Shown in pieces: positions 7,812-18,100 of a stretch of 64,000 nt of DNA (within the stretch, counting starts at the first letter, position 1; each line of letters opens with the position of its first letter). The translations under genes were made by a program, and so were the position numbers. Source of the stretch: Paludibacteraceae bacterium (GTDB taxonomy: Bacteria > Bacteroidota > Bacteroidia > Bacteroidales > Paludibacteraceae); NCBI GenBank assembly GCA_017391525.1, contig JAFOYE010000020.1, positions 1 through 64,000 of the forward strand, written 5' to 3'. The notes beneath the pieces were generated by a model, which ran no database searches, was not told where the DNA came from, and saw only the letters and a list, made by a program, of their open reading frames with translations.

Positions 7812-8921
7812 TTATTCTAGGTTGAGTCTTTCTACAGTATTCTGGTGAAAGGTTTCGAGCTCAGAGACTGCTGTTTCGTCTAGTACGAAAGGCAGTCTTC
7901 CATTTATATAGTCAAAGGTCGGTATGCAATAGTAGTTGGCCGTATTTTGATGTCTAGGATCTCCTTCACCTGCCAGACGTCCTTTATGGACATAGTATGG
8001 GACAAACTGCAAATCCAATTGTTTGGTTTCACGATTAATATCCAATAGAAGCATCACTCCTCCGTTGGAGTTTTCCCAGCGTTGGTTGCTTACTAGATTG
8101 CCTAGGGAGTATACGACAGGCACCTGTCGTCCATCGGCAGCCGTAATAGTGTCTTGATCTTGCACCACATGTGGGTGGCTACCGATAATGACATCAAATC
8201 CCAGGTCAACAAGCCATTGTGCTAGTCCTTTTTGATATGAATTATGTTTGAGTTCGTATTCGCTACCCCAATGTATGTACATGATGCGTAAATCTATGGT
8301 GGAATCTTTAAGACTCTTGGCTATATCCATTTCTATTTGTTCTGTTTCGATATAGTTGATGATATTAGGAGCCACAGGTGGTATTTGATTGGTGCCGTAT
8401 GTAGTATTGAAGAGGGCTATTTTCAGACCATCCACATGGAGTATTATTGGATACTGTTGTTCACGTTCAGAAGCATTGAGGTATGCTCCCATGGTAGGGT
8501 GTGGTTTGATGAGTTTGAGTGTTCTCATCAATCCTTTTTGTCCTGAATCATTGATGTGATTATTAGCTAGTGCAAAGACGTTGAATCCCGCTTCTAGCAT
8601 AGCATGGAAGAAGTCGTCTGGCGAGCGAAATTGTGGATATCCGCTGTATTTAGATCCAGGGAAAGTCGTTTCTACATTCACTATATTGACTTCAGCTTGT
8701 TCTAAATAGGGTTGTAGATAACGAAAATTAGGTTCATAATTATAGGAACGTGTAGTAGGATCCCATGCCCATTTAAATTGTATAGAGTGCTGCATAGCAT
8801 CTCCTGCAAAGAGTATGCGTACATGCTCTTTGGATGCGTCTTTGATAGGAAAATGATGATATTGCTGAGCAGAGAGTGTGAGTGTAGTCAGCAGTATGAT
8901 TGAGAGGAGTAGTCTGCGCAT
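7812..8921 (-). CDS. CapA family metallophosphatase-like protein
   Basis: Secreted or periplasmic member of the CapA/PgsA family (metallophosphoesterase fold, named after poly-gamma-glutamate capsule synthesis). Signal peptide at residues 1-18. Metal-site motifs visible: AGDAMQH (39-45), ALANNHINDSG (about 116-126), IHWGSEYE (about 213-220) and GSHPHVVQ (about 246-253). 369 aa. No capsule PgsBC genes are nearby, so the name should not be read as a function; in Bacteroidota these stand-alone proteins are uncharacterised. Confidence 0.88.
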   Translation of the reverse strand: MRRLLLSIILLTTLTLSAQQYHHFPIKDASKEHVRILFAGDAMQHSIQFKWAWDPTTRSYNYEPNFRYLQPYLEQAEVNIVNVETTFPGSKYSGYPQFRSPDDFFHAMLEAGFNVFALANNHINDSGQKGLMRTLKLIKPHPTMGAYLNASEREQQYPIILHVDGLKIALFNTTYGTNQIPPVAPNIINYIETEQIEMDIAKSLKDSTIDLRIMYIHWGSEYELKHNSYQKGLAQWLVDLGFDVIIGSHPHVVQDQDTITAADGRQVPVVYSLGNLVSNQRWENSNGGVMLLLDINRETKQLDLQFVPYYVHKGRLAGEGDPRHQNTANYYCIPTFDYINGRLPFVLDETAVSELETFHQNTVERLNLE

Positions 8922-8980
8922 GGTATTTCGGTTGTGTTTTAAAAGTGCGAGTTAATCTTTGTGTCTCAAAAGTTTACAAA

Positions 8981-9007
8981 AAAGGTGTACCCTAGGGCAC
9001 ACCTTGT
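8981..9007. terminator. terminator after rpsO
   Basis: Stem aggtgt/acacct with inner ccc/ggg; T-runs on both strands (minus-strand Ts follow for rpsO). Confidence 0.75.
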
Positions 9008-9024
9008 TTTTGTGAGCAGTGGGA

Positions 9025-9294
9025 TTACTTACGGATACCCAACTCTTTGATGATTGCACGGTAACGCTCAATGTCTTTCGCCTTCAAGTAGTCGAGGAGG
9101 CGACGACGTTTACCTACCAACATAGTCAATGCACGCTCTGTAGCGAAGTCTTTGTGGTTCTTCTTGAGGTGCTCTGTGAGGTGTTGGATTCGGAAAGTGA
9201 AGAGTGCGATTTGGCTCTCAGCACCACCGGTGTTCTTTGCATCATTGCCGTGTTTAGCAAAGATCTCTGCTTTTTTCTCAGATGTTAAATACAT
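9025..9294 (-). CDS. rpsO: 30S ribosomal protein S15
   Basis: The 89-aa protein matches S15: MYLTSEKKAEIFAKHG, the GGAESQIALFTFRIQHLTEHL rRNA-binding helix region (only partly quoted by motif here) and MLVGKRRRLLDYLK. Binds the central domain of 16S rRNA early in 30S assembly. Stand-alone gene with its own promoter and terminator. Confidence 0.97.
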   Translation of the reverse strand: MYLTSEKKAEIFAKHGNDAKNTGGAESQIALFTFRIQHLTEHLKKNHKDFATERALTMLVGKRRRLLDYLKAKDIERYRAIIKELGIRK

Positions 9295-9389
9295 AATTGT
9301 ATTAAAAATTAATTAGTTAAACGATTATGACCTCGCATGATTTTCCATCGAAACGATGTCACATTTATTGGCTTTCATAGAAAGCGGTG

Positions 9390-9421
9390 CAAAAGTACTG
9401 CTTTTTTTTGGATTGACCAAA
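9390..9421 (-). promoter_or_regulatory. promoter of rpsO
   Basis: Minus-strand -7 TACTTTTG (9390-9397) and -33 TTTG (9418-9421) with a 20-bp spacer. The resulting leader is about 90 nt, enough for S15 autoregulation, which is not proven here. Confidence 0.75.
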
Positions 9422-9477
9422 TAATTGGTGCGTTTTTTGCATTTTTCCCTCTTTCTGTGTATGAATAGTCGTGCCTT

Positions 9478-11649
9478 TTATCGCACAACGCCTCCGAGGG
9501 TGTTATACTCCACGTCATTTCGACGAATTACCAACTGGCCATTGCGGAGCAATTTGGTTACGTCGCATCGTATATCATCCTCTACGTTCTCCACATCAGT
9601 AGGCAAAGAGACATTCACTCGAATAGTAACGTACTCATCAATAGATAATTGTTCTTTGCTATCCTTCTCATAGCTATAGAAATGCAACTTAGTAGTATAG
9701 TTTCCTGCCGCATATAGGTCATCCACTGCCACTAGCACTTCCTCATCTATATAGTCATAACCTACAGGGAAATGTGCTGAGCCGTTGAGTTCCAACTCAT
9801 AATCGCCGGCTAGGATCTCCATACACGCATTTTGGTACTCATATTGGAAGAGTACGCTACTTGTATGTTCCCACTTGCAGTAGAGCGTCTTTTGTAGGTT
9901 AGAGGCGCTGAAAGTGAACATCTGCAAGTCGCTGAAGTTGTTGTCCTGTGAGAGTTCAAAGTTCATAGTATGCGTTGAAACCGAGAAAATTGGCTTGTTT
10001 GGATCAGGGAAAGTACCCAAAGGCACAGCCTCCGCACGTAGTTGGATAACGATATCCTCTACCCCTTCGGTAGCGGTAGAGAGGCGCAATTCGCCGGTGT
10101 AAACACCCACCTCGTCGGTCTCCCAATAGACGGAGAGTTCTACTGGTTGTTTAGCGGTGGTTCGGATCACCTCTGTGCCACAATAGAATGCGGTATCGCC
10201 CGTGAGGGTGACAGTGATATCATCGGTGAGATCGTTGAAGCTGAGGGTAAAGCGGCGCACATCGCCCCAGTCTTTCCATGTAGGATCTGAGGCGTAAGTG
10301 GTGTCAGGTTCCATTTGTCCCCAATCAAGGAGGGTGTCGCTGACGGTCATCCATGAGTCTAGCACGCGGTCTTGCCATTCAGGAGCAGTAGAAGCATAGA
10401 GGATGGTTTTGGCTAGATAACTAGCGTCATACCCGCTGTAGATATTGAATATCTCGTTGGTACCTTGGCAGTTGTTGTAGATATAACGTGAGGTGAATCC
10501 AGCGTTCTTGACCTCTACGGTGGCATCGTCCTGGTTGATGGAGCTGATGGTCCATTTAGATTGGTTGTCGAGGGTAGTACTGCTACGCAATTTGCTGTCG
10601 CTGATAGGGCGTAGGTAGTTGCCGTCGGCGTCAATGAAGATGATGTAGTCGCCATCGCGCTTAACGGTGTAAGCGTATGCTTGCTCGGCGGTCACGGTGT
10701 GGCGTTTCTCGCCGTAGGTAGCAGAGACACCTTTGATATTGTTCTTGCTGGTGGCTTCGTTATAGATACCCATGATATAATCCTCGCCCTCTTTGCTGGT
10801 ACCAAAGAACACTTTTGCACCATCGGTGAGGTAGGATAGATCTTTGACGGCATTATAGGTCACGGTAGTCTGCTCCAGAGCGCCTAAGACGGTCACATTG
10901 CAGGTGTCGGCTAATCCAACTGCTGTGGCCTTTACCCACACTTGTGCTTTACCTTTGGCTAGGGCAGTCACCACGCCGTTGTTTACAGTAACTACTGCGG
11001 CATCGGTGGTACCCCACTCTACGGTCTTGTCGGCAGCATCCGCAGGCAACAGGGTGGCGGTGAGGGTAGCTTGCTCGCCCTCACGGAGGGTGAGAGCGGT
11101 CTCGGAGAGGGAGATAGAGGTCACTTCTTTGTCTGGCTGATTGGCTGCATCAAAGCGATAGAGCGTAATCTCCTTCATATTGCTACCAGCGTGGTAGAGC
11201 GCAAAACGTGGTGAAGATGGGTTGTAGGCAAAGAACACTTCGTTGTTATTCTTACCTGGTGTTTGGCTAACGATTTTAGCATTGCCATTCTCAATGGAGA
11301 TGGCGAAGTTGGTTGTGGTGCCTTGGTTGACATCTAGATCGCTGGTGCCAGACTTATGTCCCACAGGCTTGCTGCCTACATAGAGGTTCCAGTAGTTACC
11401 AGTCTTTTTGATGGTAAGAGGTGTAGGATCATCCACGGTCACCTGGTCCGCGGTGAAACTAGCAGAGGTGCTAGCTATATACTTCTTGGTAGAGGCAAAT
11501 CCGTTGCTCACGGTAGTGCCTGCTTCGTATGCTAGCACGACTTGGTCGCCATCTTGGAGAGATGTCACGTCGGTCACTTTAAGATATACTTCGGCATGGA
11601 TAGCCATCACACTTGCCAGAGCAAGCAAAAGAAGAGAAAGTTTTTTCAT
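9478..11649 (-). CDS. secreted protein with BIG2 domain
   Basis: I use the ATG at 11649 (723 aa, MKKLSLLLLALASV signal peptide) because the upstream ATG at 11676 would overlap the M6 protease gene before it. Residues about 30-160 form a secreted-protein module seen in Bacteroidales; about 170-255 is a BIG2 immunoglobulin-like domain (VTSISLSETALTL to VWVKATAV); later segments are beta-rich with no catalytic motif I recognise. The C-terminus (DIRCDVTKLLRNGQLVIRR) is almost the same as that of the M6 protease directly upstream, so both may use one export or anchoring signal. Probably co-transcribed with it (7-bp gap). Confidence 0.8.
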   Translation of the reverse strand: MKKLSLLLLALASVMAIHAEVYLKVTDVTSLQDGDQVVLAYEAGTTVSNGFASTKKYIASTSASFTADQVTVDDPTPLTIKKTGNYWNLYVGSKPVGHKSGTSDLDVNQGTTTNFAISIENGNAKIVSQTPGKNNNEVFFAYNPSSPRFALYHAGSNMKEITLYRFDAANQPDKEVTSISLSETALTLREGEQATLTATLLPADAADKTVEWGTTDAAVVTVNNGVVTALAKGKAQVWVKATAVGLADTCNVTVLGALEQTTVTYNAVKDLSYLTDGAKVFFGTSKEGEDYIMGIYNEATSKNNIKGVSATYGEKRHTVTAEQAYAYTVKRDGDYIIFIDADGNYLRPISDSKLRSSTTLDNQSKWTISSINQDDATVEVKNAGFTSRYIYNNCQGTNEIFNIYSGYDASYLAKTILYASTAPEWQDRVLDSWMTVSDTLLDWGQMEPDTTYASDPTWKDWGDVRRFTLSFNDLTDDITVTLTGDTAFYCGTEVIRTTAKQPVELSVYWETDEVGVYTGELRLSTATEGVEDIVIQLRAEAVPLGTFPDPNKPIFSVSTHTMNFELSQDNNFSDLQMFTFSASNLQKTLYCKWEHTSSVLFQYEYQNACMEILAGDYELELNGSAHFPVGYDYIDEEVLVAVDDLYAAGNYTTKLHFYSYEKDSKEQLSIDEYVTIRVNVSLPTDVENVEDDIRCDVTKLLRNGQLVIRRNDVEYNTLGGVVR

Positions 11650-11656
11650 AGGATGT

Positions 11657-13681
11657 TTATTGTATTTGTTGGCCATCTAGCCTATAGGTGTTTCCGTTGT
11701 GGATGATGAGTAATTGTCCGTTGCGCAGCAGCTTGGTCACATCGCATCGCAGGCCATCCTCGAGGTTCTCCACGCCGCTGGGTTCGCCCGTTTCTTGTAG
11801 CGTGATGTCCACAAAATCGTTGTCGCTGTCTCTAGCTGCAACACGCACTACTGCATTAACAATATACTTCACGCCATCGTCGCAAACAAAAGAGCCCTTC
11901 ATCAAGTAGTCTCCCTGGTCGTTCACATGCTGGATGGTCACGCTAGCTGGCTGTGATTCATCTATAGCCACCACATCTACCATGCTGCGCCAGAAGTCTC
12001 CGCTTAGGATAGCGTATGTGCCATTGATGGCAGTCTTGCTGTGGGCTACTACGGTGAAGCTAGCATTGGGATAGAGTATCTCGCCTGTGGTGGTATCCTC
12101 GCCATTGAATAGGTCGAAATAGTAGTATCCAACGCCCTCGCTGGTGTAGTAGACGGCTTTTGCATGGTGCAAATCTTCTAGGTGGAGTTCTTCTGGTCCC
12201 ACAGGTCCATCGCCCGTATCGGCCACATAGTTCAGTGTGATCACGCCATTGCTCTCGCTAATGTCGGTCAGCGCTCTACCTTTGAGGCCCGTCCAAGTGG
12301 TCTGGTTTTGGGTGCCAGGAAAAGGATCGGCATCTGTACTAATACCTGTGGTTTGCCCCGAAGCGGATAGCAGCGCATAGCGAAGATAAGCGTCGGTGGT
12401 GTTGATGCCATTGTTGTCCCACACAAATTGGTTGTACATCACCTTCCAGATCAGCAGTCCGTGTCCAGGCACATGTGCGTCCCAACCCTCTTGTTGGCGG
12501 TTCTCTATGTAATACACGGTATGGTTGCTGGTAGCGCTAACTAGCGTGTCGCAGTTGGCTAACTGATAGCCCTGACCGGCAGCCAAGGTCAGCACTTGTG
12601 CCTCGTTGCCTGGGTTAACGGGTGTCAGCCAACCCAAGTAGTATTTGTCATAGATAGTGTAGTTAGGTGGTGTTTTGCCGCCGTTGTTGTACGATCCGCC
12701 ATCCATGATATGCCAGTTGCCAGGAGTCATCTTGTCGCTGTCGTTTTGTCCGTATTTGGTATCATAGAGGTCATGCAAACCTAACATATGACTAAACTCG
12801 TGAGCGATGGTGCCAATACCTGTTCGTCCTTTACCCTCTGGCACATCGGTTAGCTTTGTCAGCTCGCCTGAACATGCATAATCGTCTACGGTCATACCGT
12901 CAAAAGTACGTTGTTCGATGCTGTAACTACAGTTGTTCAAAGCCTCCGCGCTCTCTAGCTTCCACTTATGTGGCCAAATGGTGTTGGCAGCACCACCATC
13001 TGCTTCGCCCAGACCCGCATAGAGGACATATACAAAGTCCACGTAGTCGTCTTGGTTGTTGTCGTATTGGGTGAAATCCACATTGTATAGCTCGTTGGCT
13101 ATGCTACATGCTTCCACAATCATATCGCCAGCCAGTAGGTCATTATCTTCGCTATCATTGCCTCCGTAGTGCGCCATATCGTGTGGCAGAGTCACGGGGC
13201 CTACCACATCAAAGGATGGGGTGTATAGTCCATCTGATTGGTCAGAGAAGTACTTGCGTAGCGAACCAGTAGCGCCATCGTAGTTGTAGTTATCGCCATT
13301 CATCATATCGTTCATGGCAGATTGGGTATTAACCGCTTGAAAGCTCTCGTCCTGGAAGTTCACCAATATGACTAGCCCCTTGGGCGAACCCAACGCTGCA
13401 GGTGCTTTCACCTGCTCGCCTCTTCGCCTTATAGCCTTCTTCGCCTTCTCGCCCTCTGCCAATAGCTCATCGCCCACCACCTGCCAATAGCCATTTTGGT
13501 CAGTTTGCACGGTCTGTCCATTGCGATTGACCCAGTAGTGATGAAACTCATCACCTAGGAGTTGTACTTGTATGGTAGTGCCGTCTGGTTGTATCTTGGT
13601 CTGCCATCCCGGACGCGCAGGTACGGCGTAGGTGGTTGTCGCAATCAGTAGTGCGACAAGGGATGTGATTAGTTTTTTCAT
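11657..13681 (-). CDS. M6 family secreted metalloprotease
   Basis: Zinc endopeptidase of the immune-inhibitor-A type. 674 aa: signal peptide (1-19), propeptide-like segment (about 20-90: VPARPGWQ, DGTTIQVQLLGDE, NGQTV), catalytic domain with IAHEFSHMLGLHDLYD (HExxH at about 294-298 plus a third ligand region), then beta-rich domains and the C-terminal block LRCDVTKLLRNGQL shared with the next gene. The propeptide-like part is also present in the M6 protein at 55751 and, alone, in the small protein at 55439. Likely exported and self-activated. Confidence 0.9.
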   Translation of the reverse strand: MKKLITSLVALLIATTTYAVPARPGWQTKIQPDGTTIQVQLLGDEFHHYWVNRNGQTVQTDQNGYWQVVGDELLAEGEKAKKAIRRRGEQVKAPAALGSPKGLVILVNFQDESFQAVNTQSAMNDMMNGDNYNYDGATGSLRKYFSDQSDGLYTPSFDVVGPVTLPHDMAHYGGNDSEDNDLLAGDMIVEACSIANELYNVDFTQYDNNQDDYVDFVYVLYAGLGEADGGAANTIWPHKWKLESAEALNNCSYSIEQRTFDGMTVDDYACSGELTKLTDVPEGKGRTGIGTIAHEFSHMLGLHDLYDTKYGQNDSDKMTPGNWHIMDGGSYNNGGKTPPNYTIYDKYYLGWLTPVNPGNEAQVLTLAAGQGYQLANCDTLVSATSNHTVYYIENRQQEGWDAHVPGHGLLIWKVMYNQFVWDNNGINTTDAYLRYALLSASGQTTGISTDADPFPGTQNQTTWTGLKGRALTDISESNGVITLNYVADTGDGPVGPEELHLEDLHHAKAVYYTSEGVGYYYFDLFNGEDTTTGEILYPNASFTVVAHSKTAINGTYAILSGDFWRSMVDVVAIDESQPASVTIQHVNDQGDYLMKGSFVCDDGVKYIVNAVVRVAARDSDNDFVDITLQETGEPSGVENLEDGLRCDVTKLLRNGQLLIIHNGNTYRLDGQQIQ

Positions 13682-13698
13682 GATTATGTTGTGTTTTG

Positions 13699-13808
13699 CA
13701 TCCGGATTCGCGATTCGGGACTCCGATTATTATTTGTGTCGGGTGTCGCGAGGCGGGACTCTGATTATTGTTGGTTTCCAGTATCCGGAGGCGGGACTCC
13801 GATTATAT
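13699..13808. repeat. tandem GGCGGGACTCCGATTATT repeats, downstream side of four-helix gene
   Basis: Three degenerate copies of a roughly 30-bp unit whose core is GGCGGGACTCCGATTAT. The TAA stop of the four-helix-bundle gene lies at its edge (13808-13810). Confidence 0.7.
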
Positions 13809-14551
13809 TAATCACGGGTGCCGTCGCAGCGGGGGTAATCGCTGCAGCCCCAGAATGTTTGTCCTTGTTTTGTGCCTTTCTTGATCATGCGTTGGAGCAT
13901 CGGTTTGCCACATTTCGGGCAGAGTGGTGCATTGGCTGATAGTGCCTCTTGTTGGCGATGCTCTAGACGGGCTTGAGTGAGACTCTCGGTGAAACCACCC
14001 TTCTGTGTAAACTCCTCAAACTGTTTGTCTATCAAGCGTGATAGCATCTGCACTAGCTTCCTGCACAATACGAACAGGGCATTAGCACAGTCCAACATAT
14101 CATCAGTCATCACTAATGGTTCGTATAATGCTACCTGTGTCTTAATGCGCTCCGCAGCATCGTGCGACCAGTTGTTTTCCTCGTAGTCAGAGTGAATGAA
14201 GGGCACTTGCTGCAGGGCTTGCAAAGTTGGGTGGTTAGCTCGCCATACCTCTCCGTCTTGCTCAATGATGAGTTGCATGAGATCCTCCGAAAGCTCAATG
14301 GCACTGCCTCTCGCCACATCGGTAAGACGCATCTCGGTTTCGGTAGAGGTATTATGGCGTGCACTACCCTCAGCTATATTGGCATACACCGATCGAGCCG
14401 CCATGTACATCTGGTCGTAATGTCTTCCCTTGGGGTCATTCTGCGAGGTTAAGAACCGCTCGCAGAAACGCCTCGTGAAGATGGCTATACTATGGGCCAA
14501 TACCCAAGCGTCAAGGTTGTAGTAGCTACTGCAAAAAAATCTTGATGACAT
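13808..14551 (-). CDS. four-helix-bundle (IVP-like) protein with C-terminal zinc ribbon
   Basis: Residues about 1-165 belong to the 23S rRNA intervening-sequence protein / four-helix-bundle family (AARSVYANIAEGSARH is the hallmark helix). The last 40 residues form a topoisomerase-I-type zinc ribbon (CPKCGKPM at 211-218 and CSDYPRC, 236-242; four Cys). This two-domain form is known in Bacteroidota but its role is not; related Avd proteins help reverse transcriptases in diversity-generating elements, yet no reverse transcriptase is present here. Flanked on both sides by the same GC-rich repeat family, and sitting between secreted-protein genes with which it has no clear link. Confidence 0.85.
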   Translation of the reverse strand: MSSRFFCSSYYNLDAWVLAHSIAIFTRRFCERFLTSQNDPKGRHYDQMYMAARSVYANIAEGSARHNTSTETEMRLTDVARGSAIELSEDLMQLIIEQDGEVWRANHPTLQALQQVPFIHSDYEENNWSHDAAERIKTQVALYEPLVMTDDMLDCANALFVLCRKLVQMLSRLIDKQFEEFTQKGGFTESLTQARLEHRQQEALSANAPLCPKCGKPMLQRMIKKGTKQGQTFWGCSDYPRCDGTRD

Positions 14552-14571
14552 ATTTCTTGTTGTTATTTTGT

Positions 14572-14671
14572 GTCGGGTGTCCGGAGCCGGGCCACCGATT
14601 GTGATTGCGTCGGGAGTCGCGAGGCGGGACTCCGATTATTGTTGGTGTCCAGAGGCGGGAGTCTGGACACT
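14572..14671. repeat. tandem GGCGGGACTCCGATTATT repeats, upstream side of four-helix gene
   Basis: Same family as 13699-13808: cores ccggagccgggcc, GAGGCGGGACTCCGATTAT and a palindromic tgtccag/ctggaca pair. The stop codon and the last residues (about PASGHQQ) of the next minus-strand gene are written within it. Confidence 0.7.
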
Positions 14672-15103
14672 ATTTTTCCTTCTCAGATAAATGCCGTAGG
14701 CAGCAGCAAGGAGCAGAAGTGGAAGAACGGCGTCGCCGAGGGGGACAGCACCTGGGTCACCGGCATTATTATCGTCCCAACCTCCTACTCGACGAGGTCC
14801 AGAACCTGACCTTAGTGCTTCATCGCCAACAGTTGTATAAACTCCAGTTTCCGCAGCACAAGGCAAGGAAGAACCAGAATCATAAATCGTTGAGGTTGAC
14901 TTAAAACGAGTAGCCGGTGCATTTGCAAAAGCTATTACATTTCGATTTGCATATGCAGAATTTGAGTAATTCGTCCCCATATTAGAGGAAGTACTTCGAA
15001 ACGTAGTCTGTGTAGTTGTGCACATCTGATAATCCGAAGCCTGCACCGCTGCAAAGTTTGCTAAGAACAAAACTAGTAAAATATTTTTAACTATCTTTAT
15101 CAT
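14636..15103 (-). CDS. small exported protein with tripartite C-terminus
   Basis: 155 aa with a signal peptide (1-22, ending AVQAS), a low-complexity Ser/Thr/Asn-rich middle, and a C-terminal pattern of VPLGDA, a hydrophobic stretch (LPLLLLAAAYGIYL) and basic LRRK. That order (short motif, membrane span, basic cluster) is what exosortase- or rhombosortase-type sorting signals look like; I cannot name the exact type. It lies 33 bp after the giant adhesin-like gene and likely shares its transcript. The final residues run into a palindromic repeat. Confidence 0.7.
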   Translation of the reverse strand: MIKIVKNILLVLFLANFAAVQASDYQMCTTTQTTFRSTSSNMGTNYSNSAYANRNVIAFANAPATRFKSTSTIYDSGSSLPCAAETGVYTTVGDEALRSGSGPRRVGGWDDNNAGDPGAVPLGDAVLPLLLLAAAYGIYLRRKNSVQTPASGHQQ

Positions 15104-15136
15104 AACCTTAATATATCAAACAAACTATTTATCAAA

Positions 15137-18100
15137 TTATTTTACAACTACCTTAAATGTTGTATTTCCTCCATTACCAAGTACAGAAATATTATATACT
15201 CCTTGTGGTACAGCAGGAGTCATAAGTGTATTGTCCTCATTAGCCGTCTCAGTATACACTTGTCGTCCTAGCATATCATATACTCTAACCAAACTTCCTG
15301 TAGTTAAGCCTTCAATCGTCATTGTACCCTCAGATACTACAACCTGAATATTTTGACCTGTCACATTGTCTGTAGCTGTAGTCACATTAGCACGACGCTT
15401 GATACGCAGCGCATAGCTACTTACAGTACCCTTGTTAGCAGTAATCACATAATCCTCATAGAAGAGATTTGCCACCACCTTGTTATTATAGAGCAATTCA
15501 ACTGTTTCCGCAGCATTTAAGCGACTAACACGATTGTTGAGTGCCAATGTATAGTTACCTGTCATAGGAGCATACAAGCCTAGTTGGATATATTCAGAAC
15601 CTGCATCCGGCAAAGCATTGTAAGCAAGCATCTCATTATCACCACCTATTGTATAAAGTTGCGGTTTAGTTCCTGCCACATACATCTTGCTTAGGTCTGC
15701 AGCAATTTCGTAATCAGTAGTATAGCGCTCATCTACCCAAATACCCGTATTGTCTGTTTGTCCATCAGGAGCAGTTACATTCAATTCCACCAATACAGGT
15801 TGGATACTGCTAGCCGCACGACGAGGAGCAGAAGATGGCAATTCACGACCCATTTTAGCATATGCGAGTGTCTGTGTCTCATCGTTACCTGATGTTGGAT
15901 CTATAGCTTGAACAAAGTAAGCCGTAAATGGTTTGAGCGATGTAGCAGAAGCTATATATTGGTCGTAATACTTAGCTCCATTAGGAGTTGGAATAGAGAC
16001 ATATACATTGTTATCATCATATAGATACTCATTAGTTGAAGGATCATAATGACCACTAATCATCAACACCTCTGCTGCCAATCCATAGTCCTCGGTCAAA
16101 CCACTTGCTTGTGGGTTAAATACACTGATATATGGTGAACCAGTAAAGTTCCAACCATGATGGCGTTTCTCGGCTGCGAGGTTTACATTCCAACTAGTAA
16201 TAGTAGACTCTTTGCTATCAGTGCCAGACTCTGTATACATTTGTGCAGTAGCTGGTGGGAAATAGATGGTACGCATGTCAGTCTCTTTCTCAACCGCAGC
16301 ATCAAACAAAGCAATCACATAACCTTGACAAGCCTTAAGTTGGGCATTAGCTTCCATAGGTGTCCAAAACTTAGAGCTTTGACCCGCACCTGCACTTGTG
16401 CCTGATTGTTGACGTTTCTCTCCATTGTAATATTGGATACCCCAATGTACACCATACTCACCCATAGATTCACCATTAGCTTGTGTAATATCCGCAATAT
16501 TACAATTGTATGGCAATGAGAATGGGTACCAATATTGTGCATCAATACGCTTGGTGTGCGCAATTGTATTAGTAGCAAGGGTAACACCTTCGTTCTCAAT
16601 CACAGCAAAACCTACGGTATCAAGTTTAGCATGAACTAATAGGCTATTAACAGTGAAGTCCGAAGTATTCAAGAACACACCATTAGGATAAATAGTCAAG
16701 TCATCGAAATGAGATATACCATCTGCCTCGTGTGTCAATTTTCCGCTAGCTAGAACGACCACATCGCAAGCTTCACATTTCTCAAGGAGTTGCTCATCGT
16801 CAAGTGGTTGGATAGTAACTTCGCTACCATTAACAATCATTGTTCCCAAAGTGGTTTTGAGGTTGGTAAACACCTCGCCACCATTGGTGCTTTGCTCATT
16901 AGCAATCAAGATAGGCACCTTAGTTACCTCATTAATAGTTACACCTCCAACCTTGACATTGAACTTGATATTCTTACATGAATATGTAGACAAGTTAGGG
17001 ATGCGTATTTTGATAGTACCATCCTCGAGACGAGCGTTCTCGTCAAAGCCTTGCTCACCTGCGATGGTTTCGTATTTAGTATAATAATCAGCGTAGTCGA
17101 ATTTACCTAGTTCTTGATATGCACCGCAAGTTAAGTTACCGTCATCACCATCTTTACAAACCGATCTTACCTCCCATTCGCTAGCTAATGTCACAAAGTC
17201 TGTTATGTTTTCGGCTACCGCATTACTACCACTAAGAACGGTATTTTTGCGGAACATAATCACACGAGCGGTGTACGCTGTTATTGTTGGGTTAAGTAAA
17301 TCAACTCCTTCAGGAACTTTTCCATCCTCAAAGTCAGCTTCTGTTTTTCCATAGTCCATATTAGTAACTTTAGCAGCAGACCAAGAGTTTTCAGTACGAC
17401 CAGAACATTGAGTTTTCTTACTTGGTTGTTCAGCAGCTGTAGATACTCCGAAAACATCTATCAATGTATTACCTTTATATAATAGCAACGGGTCATCACC
17501 ATTAAAGTCCATCGTTTCAAAATTCACCCCATTATGTTCCGTAGCATCACACAAAATCCATCTTGGATTAGCATCCACTCCTGATTCGTTCACTTTACTT
17601 GCCAAGAACGATTGTGAGCAAGTATATGGATACTCTCCAGAACTTGGCTTGGTGTAGAAAATAATCTCTTGACCATTCTTAATGGTACCTAATTGAGACA
17701 AATTATATATCTTGCCTATCTTAGTAGCATTACCATTGCTACCTCTATCTATTCTATATGTAGAGAGATCTACATCTTTGCCAGTACCATTATAGATGGC
17801 CAAAAGTTTAAGATTTCCACTACCCTCAAAGTACTTAGAGAAGAATAAATCATCTGCTTTTTGTCCCACGCCTGAACCATATTGCACCTCGTTTTCAAGA
17901 GTAACGGTTATAGTCTCATCGGTGTTGACATCTACTACTACACCATCACTCATCCATTCTACAACATCCAAATCAAGTTGCTCTGTACTAACCTGAATCA
18001 TACCTGAAGGACAAGAGCCACCCGCTTGTATCTGAACATAATAGGTTGTAAACTTGTCTAGACCTGTAAATTGGCATGGACTAGTTACACTCGTTTTAGT

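Noticed and set aside
13699..14671. Diversity-generating retroelement
   Set aside because: The four-helix protein resembles Avd, but no reverse transcriptase or template/variable repeats are present.
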